A stretch of 20,613 nt of DNA from an uncultured Streptomyces sp. (GTDB taxonomy: Bacteria > Actinomycetota > Actinomycetes > Streptomycetales > Streptomycetaceae), in assembly GCA_946480485.1 (NCBI GenBank), contig CAMLJW010000036.1:1-20613 (forward strand), given 5' to 3'. Positions 13,744 to 20,613 of this stretch are shown piece by piece. Both the position numbers and the translations under genes were made by a program. Under the pieces are notes generated by a model, which was not told the DNA's origin, made no database searches, and saw nothing but the letters and a program-made list of their open reading frames with translations. Within the stretch, counting starts at the first letter, position 1. Each line of letters begins with the position of its first letter.

Positions 13744-14178
13744 ATGCTCCAGACAGCAACCCACGAACACACCGAGCTCGGGGAAGATCGCGAGGCGGCT
13801 GCCGCCGACACGACGCCGACGGGCATGCCGACCGTGCCGGCGGTCTGCCGTGCACTCTTCTTCCAACGCTGCCTCTGGTGCGGCACCCCGGACTACCGCC
13901 GTTCGTTCTGCCGTGCCTGCGGGTCCATGGCCTTCAAGCGGGAACGCAGCGCGGGCGAAGGGGTCATCGTTCGCCGCAACGGCCACGCCCAGCACCAGAC
14001 GTGGTTCGTCGCGATGGACGAGGGCTTCAACCTGCTCTGCCAGGTCGAGGGGACGGCACCGGTGGTGGTGGCGATGGGCGCACGGGTGACTGTCGTACGG
14101 GCCGCCGCCCCCCTCGGTCAGGGCCTTACCGTCGTCGAACTCACCCACCCGGCACCGCCCGCGCAGCGCTGGTGGTGA
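13744..14178 (+). CDS. DUF35-type OB-fold protein with zinc ribbon
   Basis: The 144-residue product has a zinc-ribbon pattern CLWCGTPDYRRSFCRACGS (C-x2-C, then C-x2-C) followed by an OB-fold-like beta domain (about 65-140). This is typical of DUF35 proteins that assist thiolases and acyl-CoA enzymes. Such proteins often sit beside acyl-CoA dehydrogenase or thiolase genes, as here. AGGAGG at 13733-13738 precedes both a GTG (13741) and an ATG (13744); the ATG has the better spacing. The first 30 residues are low in conservation features. It is the first gene of the rightward acyl-CoA operon, with the CoA-transferase 56 bases on. Confidence 0.85.
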   Translation: MLQTATHEHTELGEDREAAAADTTPTGMPTVPAVCRALFFQRCLWCGTPDYRRSFCRACGSMAFKRERSAGEGVIVRRNGHAQHQTWFVAMDEGFNLLCQVEGTAPVVVAMGARVTVVRAAAPLGQGLTVVELTHPAPPAQRWW

Positions 14179-14234
14179 CGGGATCCGGCTCCGGCGGAGC
14201 CACATTCAGGCGGGACGATCAAAGAGGAGGGTGC

Positions 14235-15461
14235 GTGAGCACCCAGGACCATGTGCCGGACGGACGGACCGGCGTTCTCCACGGAGCGGGGCGGGGCGCG
14301 CTGGACGGCCTGCGCATCGCCGACTTCTCCCGGGTTCTCGCCGGGCCCTACGCCACCATGCTCCTCGCGGACCTCGGCGCCGACGTGGTCAAGGTCGAGC
14401 GGCCGGGCATCGGGGACGATACCCGGGCCTGGCGCCCTCCGGCGGATGGCGACGGCACGTCGACCTATTTCCTGAGCGTCAACCGGAACAAGAGGTCGGT
14501 CGTCCTGGATCTGACCACGGAGGCTGGGCACGAACAGGCCCGCGCCCTGGTCGCCGAGTCCGACGTGGTGGTGGAGAACTTCCGCCCCGGCACGATGGAG
14601 CGGCTGGGCCTGGGCCACAAGGAGCTCCGTGCGCGGCGCCCGGAGCTGATCTACTGCTCGATCAGCGGTTTCGGTAGCGGGGCGGGCGCGGCGATCCCCG
14701 GATATGACCTGCTCGTGCAGGCCGTCGGCGGTCTGATGAGCGTCACCGGCATTGCGGACGGGGAGCCGGTGAAGGCGGGCGTGGCCCTGGTCGATGTGAT
14801 CACCGGACTGCACGCCTCGCTCGGCATCCTCGCGGCTCTACGGCACCGGGACGCCACCGGGGAGGGGCAGCTCGTGGAGGTGAACCTGCTCGGCTCGCTG
14901 CTGTCGGCCATGGTCAACCAGGCGTCGGCGTTCGCCGTCGCCGGTGTCGTCCCGGGGCGTCTGGGCAACGCGCACCCGAGCATCGCTCCATACGAGACCT
15001 TCCCGACCGCCGATCGCCCGATCGCCCTCGCGGTGGGTAACGACCGGCAGTTCGCGGCGCTTGCGGACGTCGTCGGGAATCGCGATCTCGCTGTCGACGA
15101 CCGCTTCCGCACCAATTCCGACCGGGTCGCCCACCGCGCCGAGCTGCGGGAGATTTTGACCCGGCTGCTGAGCGCCGGCGGCGCGGATCACTGGTCGACC
15201 GTCCTGCTGGCCGCCGGAGTGCCGGCCGGCCCGGTCAATGGCCTCGACGAGGCGTTCGCCTTCGCCCAGCGGCTCGGCCTTCCCGGCATCGTCGAGATCC
15301 CCGCGGTGGCGGCCGAGGGAGAAGCCGGCAGGCCCGCCCGTCAGGTCGCGCATCCCATCGCATTGAGCGGAACACCCGCGCGGTACCTGCTGCCTCCGCC
15401 GCGGCTGGGCCAGCACTCCGCGGAGATCCTCCACAGCCCGGCCGACCACGCCTCCGCCTGA
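14235..15461 (+). CDS. Class III CoA-transferase (CaiB/BaiF family)
   Basis: The 408-residue product is full-length for family III CoA-transferases. Landmarks are LDGLRIADFSRVLAGPYAT, LADLGADVVKVERPG-x-GD, FLSVNRNKRSVVLDL, VVVENFRPGTMERLG, YCSISGFG, GYDLLVQAVGGLMSVTG and ALVDVITGLHASLGILAAL. The aspartate of ALVDVITG (D187) aligns with the CoA-carrying catalytic aspartate of formyl-CoA transferase. It moves CoA from a thioester donor to an organic acid, activating it for breakdown. GTG 14235 is chosen over other in-frame starts because GAGGAGG ends four bases before it. It lies between the DUF35 gene and the acyl-CoA dehydrogenase, a pairing seen with glutarate-type acid catabolism. Confidence 0.93.
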   Translation: MSTQDHVPDGRTGVLHGAGRGALDGLRIADFSRVLAGPYATMLLADLGADVVKVERPGIGDDTRAWRPPADGDGTSTYFLSVNRNKRSVVLDLTTEAGHEQARALVAESDVVVENFRPGTMERLGLGHKELRARRPELIYCSISGFGSGAGAAIPGYDLLVQAVGGLMSVTGIADGEPVKAGVALVDVITGLHASLGILAALRHRDATGEGQLVEVNLLGSLLSAMVNQASAFAVAGVVPGRLGNAHPSIAPYETFPTADRPIALAVGNDRQFAALADVVGNRDLAVDDRFRTNSDRVAHRAELREILTRLLSAGGADHWSTVLLAAGVPAGPVNGLDEAFAFAQRLGLPGIVEIPAVAAEGEAGRPARQVAHPIALSGTPARYLLPPPRLGQHSAEILHSPADHASA

Positions 15462-15547
15462 AAGGAGCGGTCAGCCGACCGTCGCAGCGCCGGCACCAGT
15501 ACTGAACCTGCCACCTGAATACCCAACCATGATCACAAGGAGCCCCC

Positions 15548-16723
15548 ATGAGCGGCAAGCCGCTGAAGGACCCCCTCGAGCTGCTCGACATCGCGTCCGT
15601 CCTCACTGACGAGGAGCGGGAGATCCAGGCCACCGTCGCCAAGTTCCTCGCCGACCGGGTGCGGCCGCACATCGGCGAGTGGTTCGAGAACGCGCACTTC
15701 GCCCGCGAACTCGTCCCTGAACTGGGCAGGTTGGGCGTGCTCGGGATGCATCTCGAAGGGTACGGCTGTGCCGGTACCAACGCGGTCAGCTACGGCCTGG
15801 CCTGCCTGGAGCTGGAGGCGGCGGACTCCGGTTTCCGCAGCTTCGTCTCCGTGCAGGGCTCGCTGTCGATGTTCTCCATCTGGAAGTGGGGCTCCGAGCA
15901 GCAGAAGCAGGAGTGGCTGCCCCGCCTCGCCGCCGGTGAGGCGATCGGCTGCTTCGGTCTGACCGAGCCCGACTTCGGCAGCAACCCCGCCGGGATGCGC
16001 ACCCGGGCCGTCCGCGACGGCGACGACTGGATCCTCAACGGCTCCAAGATGTGGATCACCAACGGTGGCATCGCTGACGTGGCCACCGTCTGGGCGCAGA
16101 CCGAGGACGGCGTCCGCGGCTTCCTCGTGCCGCGTGGCACCACCGGCTTCACCACGCAGGACATCAAGCAGAAGATGTCGCTGCGCGCGTCCATCACCTC
16201 GGAGCTGTACTTCGACAACGTACGGCTGCCCGACTCGGCGCGGCTGCCGCTCGCTCAGGGCCTGCGCGGACCGCTGTCCTGCCTGAACGAGGCCCGCTTC
16301 GGCATTCTGTTCGGCGCGGTCGGCGCGGCCCGCGACTCGCTGCAGGCGGCCGTCGAGTACGCCGACTCCCGGGTGCAGTTCGACAAGCCGATCAGTGCGT
16401 TCCAACTCACCCAGAAGAAGCTCGCCGACTTGAGCGTGTCCCTGGGCAGCGCGGCCCTGCTCGCTGTGCACCTGGGTCGTCTGAAGGACCAGGGACGCAT
16501 CCGCCCGGAGCAGATCAGCGTCGGGAAGCTCAACAACGTCCGCGAGGCCCTCGCCGCCGCCCGCGAGTGCCGCACGATCCTGGGGGCCAACGGCATCTCC
16601 CTGGAGTACTCGCCGCTGCGCCACGCCAACAACCTCGAGTCGGTCATGACCTACGAGGGCACCAACGAGATGCACACACTGGTCGTGGGTCAGGCGATCA
16701 CCGGTTACCCGGCGTTCCGCTGA
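15548..16723 (+). CDS. Acyl-CoA dehydrogenase, glutaryl-CoA dehydrogenase-like
   Basis: The 391-residue FAD enzyme has the family blocks in order: LTDEEREIQATVAKFLADRV, CLELEAADSGFRSFVSVQGSL (R97 in the position of the carboxylate-binding arginine of glutaryl-CoA dehydrogenase), GCFGLTEPDFGSNP, WILNGSKMWITNG, and the catalytic base E370 in SVMTYEGTNEMH. The TYEGT motif with glutamate and the FRSFVSVQ segment point to the glutaryl-CoA group, which oxidises and decarboxylates glutaryl-CoA to crotonyl-CoA, or a dicarboxylyl relative. AAGGAG lies five bases before the ATG. It is 86 bases after the CoA-transferase, likely one operon. Its electron acceptor ETF would be needed; an etfA remnant lies just downstream. 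Confidence 0.92.
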   Translation: MSGKPLKDPLELLDIASVLTDEEREIQATVAKFLADRVRPHIGEWFENAHFARELVPELGRLGVLGMHLEGYGCAGTNAVSYGLACLELEAADSGFRSFVSVQGSLSMFSIWKWGSEQQKQEWLPRLAAGEAIGCFGLTEPDFGSNPAGMRTRAVRDGDDWILNGSKMWITNGGIADVATVWAQTEDGVRGFLVPRGTTGFTTQDIKQKMSLRASITSELYFDNVRLPDSARLPLAQGLRGPLSCLNEARFGILFGAVGAARDSLQAAVEYADSRVQFDKPISAFQLTQKKLADLSVSLGSAALLAVHLGRLKDQGRIRPEQISVGKLNNVREALAAARECRTILGANGISLEYSPLRHANNLESVMTYEGTNEMHTLVVGQAITGYPAFR

Positions 16724-16747
16724 CCCGCGAAGGTACTGTGCGGGTAG

Positions 16748-16843
16748 GCGCCCATTTTCGGCCTCGCCGACTACGGCGTGGTGGGCGACCTGTTCGCGGT
16801 GGCTCCCCAGCTCACACAGGAAGTGGCCGCCCGCCGCCAGTGA
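16748..16843 (+). pseudogene. etfA: C-terminal ghost of electron transfer flavoprotein alpha subunit
   Basis: The 31 codons read APIFGLADYGVVGDLF, AVAPQLTQEVAARRQ, then TGA. This is the conserved C-terminal end of EtfA/FixB (ADYGVVGDLF-x-VVP). An in-frame TAG stands directly before, there is no start or ribosome-binding site, and the preceding ~290 residues are missing. A deletion joined the region after the acyl-CoA dehydrogenase to the end of etfA. Confidence 0.85.
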
Positions 16844-16940
16844 GCCGGCGCGGCCCACCGCCGGGCGGGCCCCATGGTCAAGGCGCGTATCGCGGGAGAC
16901 ACCACGCGCCCCGCGGTACCCGCCTGCCACCGAACCGAGA

Positions 16941-16978
16941 GTGCGGCGGCGACCGGGGAAAACCGGTCGCCGCCGCAC
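16941..16978. terminator. 16-bp perfect hairpin with GGAAAA loop
   Basis: GTGCGGCGGCGACCGG (16941-16956) pairs perfectly with 16963-16978 around a six-base loop. It follows the rightward acyl-CoA operon and etfA ghost and is the likely terminator for them. Around it (16844-16940, 16979-17065) no gene is seen. Confidence 0.8.
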
Positions 16979-17065
16979 GCGTTCGCGCCCGCGGTCAGGA
17001 CGGGTGTGCCGGCCTGACCCACTCCAGCGTCGTGGCGGCCCGGTCAGCGGCAGCGCCGTACCACC

Positions 17066-17142
17066 TTGGCCGCGCGCCGAGGTGCGCGGCCAAAAACCGG
17101 CCAGGTCAGGCGAACGCTCGAGCGTTCGCCTGACCTGGCCGG
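17066..17142. terminator. Hairpin plus 46-bp perfect palindrome between convergent genes
   Basis: A 10-bp stem with 8-nt loop (17066-17093) stands three bases before an uninterrupted 46-bp perfect palindrome at 17097-17142 centred on CTCGAG. The palindrome ends 31 bases from the stop of the minus-strand dehydrogenase at 17174. Together with the hairpin at 16941 it gives a strong two-way terminator. Palindromes this long without a spacer can be unstable or act as mobile-element or recombination sites. Confidence 0.85.
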
Positions 17143-17173
17143 AAGCGTCGGGACACCACGGTGGCCGCTGCTC

Positions 17174-18040
17174 TCAGGCCGCCTGATAGCGGAAGAACCC
17201 CTGTCCGGACTTACGGCCCAGCTGACCCGACTCGACCATGCGGCACAGCAGCGGGGGAGGGGCGTACAACGGTTCCCGGTACTCCTCGTACAGCGCCTCT
17301 CCTATCGCCGCCACCGTGTCCAGGCCGATGAGGTCGGCGAGGTGCAGCGGGCCCATCGGGTGGGCGCAGCCCGCCGTCATTGCCGTGTCGATGTCCTCCG
17401 CCGTCGCCGTGCCGGTGCCGACCATCCGTACCGCGGCCAACAGGTACGGCACCAGGAGGGAGTTGACCACGAAGCCCGCGCGGTCCTGCGCCACGATCGT
17501 CTTCTTGCCGAGGATCTCGCCCGCGAAGGCGCGTACCCGTGATGCGGTGGCCTTCGAGGTGCGCAGCGACGGGACGATCTCGACCAGTGGCATGACGGGG
17601 ACCGGGTTGAAGAAGTGCAGGCCGACCACCGCCTCCGGCCGTCCGGTCGCCGACGCGAGCCGGGCGATGGGGATCGAGGAGGTGTTGCTGGCCAGCACGG
17701 CGGCCGGGTTGGTGACCACCTTGTCCAGCTGTCGGAACAGCTCGGTCTTGGCCTGCTCGTCCTCAACGGCGGCCTCGATGACCAGGTCCGCACCAAAGAG
17801 GCGGGAGAGATCGCCGGTGACCGAGATTCCGGCGAGGGCATGTGCCCGGCCCTGTGGGGTGATGGCGCCGCGCTGCTCGGCCCTGAGCAGGGAGTCAGCC
17901 ACGCCCGCCAGTCCGGCTCGGGCCAGGTCCTCGGTCATGTCGCACAACGTGACGTGCAGCCCGGCACGGGCGCAGACCTCGGTGATACCCCGGCCCATCT
18001 GCCCGGCGCCGACAATGCCCACGTGTTTGATCGATGTCAT
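17174..18040 (-). CDS. 3-hydroxyacyl-CoA (3-hydroxybutyryl-CoA) dehydrogenase
   Basis: The 288-residue product has an N-terminal NAD-binding Rossmann motif VGIVGAGQMGRG (7-18). Further landmarks are VIEAAVED, LASNTSSIPI (serine near 119-122), catalytic H142 in GLHFFNPVPVMPLVEIV with E154 completing the dyad, and a C-terminal helical domain (GFVVNSLLVPYL, HPMGPLHLADLIGLD, GRKSGQGFF). It oxidises 3-hydroxyacyl-CoA to 3-oxoacyl-CoA. The ATG at 18040 has GGAGG upstream; the extra 17 codons to 18091 are not family-like. It faces the rightward CoA-transferase and acyl-CoA dehydrogenase genes across the terminators and could take the hydrated product of that enzyme. A copy of the shared 33-bp element lies about 120 bases upstream. 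Confidence 0.94.
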   Translation of the reverse strand: MTSIKHVGIVGAGQMGRGITEVCARAGLHVTLCDMTEDLARAGLAGVADSLLRAEQRGAITPQGRAHALAGISVTGDLSRLFGADLVIEAAVEDEQAKTELFRQLDKVVTNPAAVLASNTSSIPIARLASATGRPEAVVGLHFFNPVPVMPLVEIVPSLRTSKATASRVRAFAGEILGKKTIVAQDRAGFVVNSLLVPYLLAAVRMVGTGTATAEDIDTAMTAGCAHPMGPLHLADLIGLDTVAAIGEALYEEYREPLYAPPPLLCRMVESGQLGRKSGQGFFRYQAA

Positions 18041-18149
18041 GTGTTCCTCCGCCTGTCCCTTCGTCCGGTGGCAGACGACCGACGCCGCCACGGTCTGTGG
18101 TTCCGTGTCGAGGGTAAGACGAGGACAACCCCTCTGACCTGCTAAGACA

Positions 18150-18194
18150 GTGCGTCATCCACGCACAAACATGCGTCGGTTGGTGATTGACCGG
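18150..18194. promoter_or_regulatory. Shared 33-bp element, copy B, with an extra half-site
   Basis: 18162-18194 matches 13628-13660 at 28 of 33 positions. In addition GTGCGT (18150-18155) and ACGCAC (18161-18166) form a palindrome, giving three GTGCGT-type half-sites with ATGCGT at 18171. It is oriented away from the dehydrogenase, whose start is 110 bases to the left, and no rightward gene now follows. It may serve the leftward gene as an operator, or once drove a lost rightward gene. Confidence 0.6.
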
Positions 18195-18353
18195 TGCTGC
18201 CGCGCAAGGCCGTCCTGAACAGAGTGCGCAGCGCATCGCTGACCTCTGCCCGCCGTCCGGAGATGCCGCCTGGGCATGCCCCAGCTCCCCGCGCCCGGCA
18301 CGCCGGCCCACCGTCTCGGCCCGGGCGGCCTGCGTGAGGGCGCCAGCTGCGGC

Positions 18354-18413
18354 CCGATCCGTCGCGCGGGAGAAGCACAGTTCCTGCGTGACGGTGACGA
18401 ACGATTCCAGCCG
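18354..18413 (-). pseudogene. Possible LysR-type regulator remnant
   Basis: The minus-strand frame RLESFVTVTQELCFSRATDR resembles the first helix region of LysR-type HTH domains (L-x-x-FVAVAEELSFSRAAERL). It loses resemblance immediately after, with no effector domain. Only about 20 residues support this, so it is tentative. The rest of 18195-18623 has no gene I can support and looks like decayed sequence. Confidence 0.3.
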
Positions 18414-18623
18414 TGCGGTTCCACCGGCTCGTCCGTCCCGCTGGGCCCAGCGCCGGCGACATCACAGGCAGTGTGCACGGCCCGTGGTGGATCACCCCGC
18501 GGCGGAAGTCAGGGCAGAACAGGACCGCCACGGGGTGAGTTCGGGGCGTCAGGGGCAGCACCAGGTAGCTCCCGGACGAGCAGGCGGGGACGCCGCCCGG
18601 ATCTGTGTCGTGGGACACGCGGT

Positions 18624-19733
18624 TCAGGGGATGATGACGTAGTTGCTGAATCCCCCGTCGTGGTCCGTGGCGCGTCCCGAGATCGCTTCGTTGACCTTGG
18701 ACAGGGGGAAGGGTTTGGTGATCAGGTAGGACAGGTCGAGGGCGCCGGTGGCCACCATGTCGGCGAGTTCCTGTCCCTGTGCTGTGGTGAACCAGTTGGA
18801 GCCGATCAGCTGGATCTGCTCGTCCATGAGCCATTTCACGTCCAGGGGCAGGCGGTCGGCGACGCCGCCGACGTTGACCACCTTGCCGCCCCGGCGGACG
18901 CCTTGCATGGAGTCCAGCATCGTTTCCACGGGGGCTTTGGCGCCCAGGGCGCTGATGACGTAGTCCGCGCCTTCGCCGCGGGTGCGGGACTTCGCCCACT
19001 CTCCGGTGGAGCGCTCGCCCAGCCGGATGACGTCGATCCGGTCCGGGTCCAGTTCCTTGACGCGCTTGAGGAGTTCCTCGTTGCGGCCGGTTCCGAGGAC
19101 CCGGGAGGCGCCGGAGGCCAGTGCGAGGAGGGCGGAGGCGATGCCGAGGGTGCCGGTGATTCCGTCGATGAGCGCGACCTGGCCGGGGCCCGCTGTGGCG
19201 TTCTTGAGGGCTCCGTAGGAGGTGCCGATGTAGCCGAGCTTGCCGGCCTGTTCGAACGTCATGTTGTCCGGGATGTTGATGATCGAGTACTGCGGAGCGG
19301 TCATGTACTCCGCGAAGCCGCCGTAGGGGTAGAGGTCGAAGATCCGCTGGCCGTCGCGGGAGGTGCTGAAGTATCCGTTCAGGGTGAAGTAGCGGCATCG
19401 GGTGAGTTCGCCGCCGCGGCACACCTGGCAGCTGCCGCAGGACCGCAGAGGGCTCACATAGACCCGGTCTCCGGGCTTGGTGTTGAGGACTGCCTCGCCG
19501 ACCTGCTCGACCACGCCCGCGGGGTCCAGGCCGAAGATCGCGGGAAGCTTGGGCAGCGGTTGGTGCGGGAACCAGGTGGGCCAGTTGTTGATCACGTTGG
19601 CCATGTTCGGGACGATCCCGCATGCCTTGATGCGCACCAGTACGTCGGTCGGCCGCGGGGTGGGCACGTCGATCGTGTCCACGGACATCGGCTCACCGAG
19701 CGTGTGCAGTCGTGCAGCGAGCATTTTCGCCAT
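18624..19733 (-). CDS. Zinc-type alcohol dehydrogenase (MDR family)
   Basis: The 369-residue product is a medium-chain dehydrogenase/reductase. It has a GroES-like domain (about 20-150), a structural-zinc lobe with C99, C102, C105 and C113 (CGSCQVCRGGELTRC), and a Rossmann region ALIDGITGTLGIASALLALA near 187-207. C38 is present, but the usual GHE of the catalytic zinc site reads GLDPAGVV (D70), and no cysteine is found in the GYIGTSYGAL segment. The catalytic zinc site is therefore atypical or absent. The substrate is unknown. The ATG at 19733 has AAGGAG eight bases upstream. It follows the carboxymuconolactone decarboxylase-like gene on the same strand and probably shares its transcript. 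Confidence 0.9.
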   Translation of the reverse strand: MAKMLAARLHTLGEPMSVDTIDVPTPRPTDVLVRIKACGIVPNMANVINNWPTWFPHQPLPKLPAIFGLDPAGVVEQVGEAVLNTKPGDRVYVSPLRSCGSCQVCRGGELTRCRYFTLNGYFSTSRDGQRIFDLYPYGGFAEYMTAPQYSIINIPDNMTFEQAGKLGYIGTSYGALKNATAGPGQVALIDGITGTLGIASALLALASGASRVLGTGRNEELLKRVKELDPDRIDVIRLGERSTGEWAKSRTRGEGADYVISALGAKAPVETMLDSMQGVRRGGKVVNVGGVADRLPLDVKWLMDEQIQLIGSNWFTTAQGQELADMVATGALDLSYLITKPFPLSKVNEAISGRATDHDGGFSNYVIIP

Positions 19734-19845
19734 TGAAATACTCCTTGGAGCTGCCCCGTCCCGACGACCGGGGACGGAGAAATCTTTTTCGCGACCGAGG
19801 CGGTGGACCGGCGGCTCGGTCATCACGTTTCAGGTAGGGGCGAGC

Positions 19846-19879
19846 CTTGTGGCGCCGAGGTTCTTGTGGCGCCGAGGTT
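19846..19879. repeat. 17-bp perfect tandem duplication
   Basis: CTTGTGGCGCCGAGGTT occurs twice head to tail (19846-19862, 19863-19879), ending exactly at the stop codon of the minus-strand gene at 19880. It is probably a slippage duplication in the spacer before the alcohol dehydrogenase gene. Confidence 0.9.
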
Positions 19880-20431
19880 CTACGAATCGGGGAAGGGATG
19901 GGGGTAATTGTCCTCGAGGTCGATGTCGAGCAGCCCCATGATGCGGACGCCGGAGTTGTACCAGGCGATGGACAACGACAGTTCCACCATCTGCTTGTCC
20001 GTCAGATGGTCGGCGGCGGCACACCATGTCTCCTCGGAGACGTTCACCAGGAGTGTGGACTCCTTGGCGAGGCGCATGACCGCCTTCTCCGTCCCGTCGA
20101 ACAGGTCGGACGACTCGAAGTCGGCCACCGCTGCGAGCTGTTCCCCGGTGAGTCCGGCTTTGAGTCCGTGTGACTGGTGGTGCGCGACCTCGTATGCGGA
20201 GCGGGTGGCGTATCCGACGGTCAGGATCGCCAGTTCACGGAGTTTGGGGCTGAGATCGGCGGCCCGCAGGGAGTTGGCGTAGGTCAGGAAGGCGTCCAAT
20301 TGGGTCGGCGCGTTGGTCAGGGCGAGGAAGATGTTCGCCGTCGGCACCTTCCGCTCGGCTTCCAGCCGGTCGTACAGGGGTTTGTGTGACGCGTCCGTGT
20401 CCTCGCGGCGCAGGTAGGGAACTCGTGCCAT
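19880..20431 (-). CDS. Carboxymuconolactone decarboxylase-like (AhpD-fold) protein
   Basis: The 183-residue helical product carries the CMD-family block LSPKLRELAILTVGYATRSAYEVAHHQSHGLKAGLTGEQ (about 61-99), with the conserved R-x-x-YE-x-x-H pattern. It lacks the AhpD C-x-x-C disulfide, so a thiol peroxidase role is unlikely and a small-molecule role is more plausible. The second half (SEETWCAAADHLTDKQMVELSL, YNSGVRIMG) is usual for the longer members near 180 residues. AAGGAG lies six bases before the ATG. It is part of a leftward set with the alcohol dehydrogenase and the partial gene upstream; the reaction is not known. Confidence 0.9.
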   Translation of the reverse strand: MARVPYLRREDTDASHKPLYDRLEAERKVPTANIFLALTNAPTQLDAFLTYANSLRAADLSPKLRELAILTVGYATRSAYEVAHHQSHGLKAGLTGEQLAAVADFESSDLFDGTEKAVMRLAKESTLLVNVSEETWCAAADHLTDKQMVELSLSIAWYNSGVRIMGLLDIDLEDNYPHPFPDS

Positions 20432-20464
20432 GGCGTCTCCTTGGGTGATGTGGAGGTGAGAGGG

Positions 20465-20613
20465 TCAGGGAGTGGATTGCTCGAGCAGGAACCGCTCGAG
20501 CGACATCGGCTTCGGCTGCTCGGCCGGGGGGGTCTGCGGCGCGCCGACGAAGGGTGATGCCTCGAAGTACCACTTCTCCAGGGCCGGGAGGCCCCAGCGG
20601 GCGTTGGTGCTCA
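20465..20613 (-). CDS. Partial gene at the right edge, C-terminal ~49 codons
   Basis: An open minus-strand frame enters from the right edge and ends in TGA at 20465-20467. It reads STNARWGLPALEKWYFEASPF, then VGAPQTPPAEQPKPMS and LERFLLEQSTP. Its codons are G/C-ending and the stop lies 33 bases before the start of the carboxymuconolactone decarboxylase-like gene, so it fits as the upstream gene of that operon. I do not recognise the family from this tail. Confidence 0.6.
   Translation of the reverse strand, partial: STNARWGLPALEKWYFEASPFVGAPQTPPAEQPKPMSLERFLLEQSTP

Noticed and set aside
15533..16978. Minus-strand open frame of about 480 codons
   Set aside because: It is opposite the acyl-CoA dehydrogenase and runs through its terminator hairpin, with no recognisable domain.
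18276..19736. Plus-strand open frame of about 486 codons
   Set aside because: It is antisense to the alcohol dehydrogenase, whose zinc lobe and Rossmann motif are clear.
1..20613. tRNA, rRNA or attachment sites
   Set aside because: No cloverleaf-like segment, rRNA sequence or integrase gene was noticed by eye. A tRNA-scan would be needed to be sure.

Overview
The window looks like Streptomyces (or a close relative) chromosome. GC is very high with G/C-biased third codon positions, GTG starts and GTGA stop/start overlaps occur, Shine-Dalgarno sites are strong (AGGAG, AAGGAG), and the gene families fit. It reads as an accessory, rearranged stretch: intact metabolic genes are interleaved with broken insertion-sequence pieces and the surviving ends of deleted genes. 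This is typical of chromosome arms, though the position on the chromosome cannot be shown from the sequence.

Layout. (1) 1-2860: an IS-terminus-like sequence at the edge, then two small secreted proteins of unknown function on the minus strand. They share a four-cysteine architecture and are probably diverged paralogues, separated by a 17-bp inverted repeat. After them come the N-terminal remnant of an ISAs1-type transposase and a stretch with no convincing gene. (2) 2780-8882: a plant-polysaccharide locus. It has a secreted beta-propeller glycosidase (GH93/sialidase-like) with two ricin-B lectin trefoils, a LacI-type regulator with a double palindrome upstream, the last ~63 codons of a deleted sugar-ABC permease, and an intact GH42 beta-galactosidase translationally coupled to that fragment. 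(3) 9142-11289: a small TetR module with a near-perfect palindrome one base before the first start codon, a SnoaL-like protein, the TetR repressor (GTGA overlap) and an epoxide-hydrolase-like alpha/beta hydrolase that contains a TTA codon. (4) 11290-12260: ISKra4-like debris, a strong hairpin, and a rifampin ADP-ribosyltransferase gene (arr) bracketed by two copies of a ~54-bp repeat carrying IS-terminus-like ends. (5) 12265-13740: a cupin dioxygenase-like gene with a hexanucleotide repeat in its metal-binding loop, and an AraC-type regulator reduced to a pseudogene by an internal deletion. (6) 13744-20613: acyl-CoA catabolism genes. Rightward are a DUF35 OB-fold protein, a class III CoA-transferase, a glutaryl-CoA-dehydrogenase-like acyl-CoA dehydrogenase and a 31-codon etfA ghost. 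Three hairpins follow, then leftward a 3-hydroxyacyl-CoA dehydrogenase, and further right a leftward trio of zinc-type alcohol dehydrogenase, carboxymuconolactone decarboxylase-like protein and an unidentified partial gene.

How they work together. The carbohydrate locus could release and hydrolyse arabinan or galactan side chains outside the cell and finish them inside, but its own transporter is lost here apart from a fragment. The acyl-CoA genes look like a CoA-activation and beta-oxidation type route for an unidentified substrate. The same 33-bp element lies upstream of both divergent halves of that region, which suggests shared control. No single well-known complete pathway is recognised. 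The strongest novel candidates are the paired four-cysteine secreted proteins, the shared 33-bp element, and the pattern of gene ghosts left beside intact genes.
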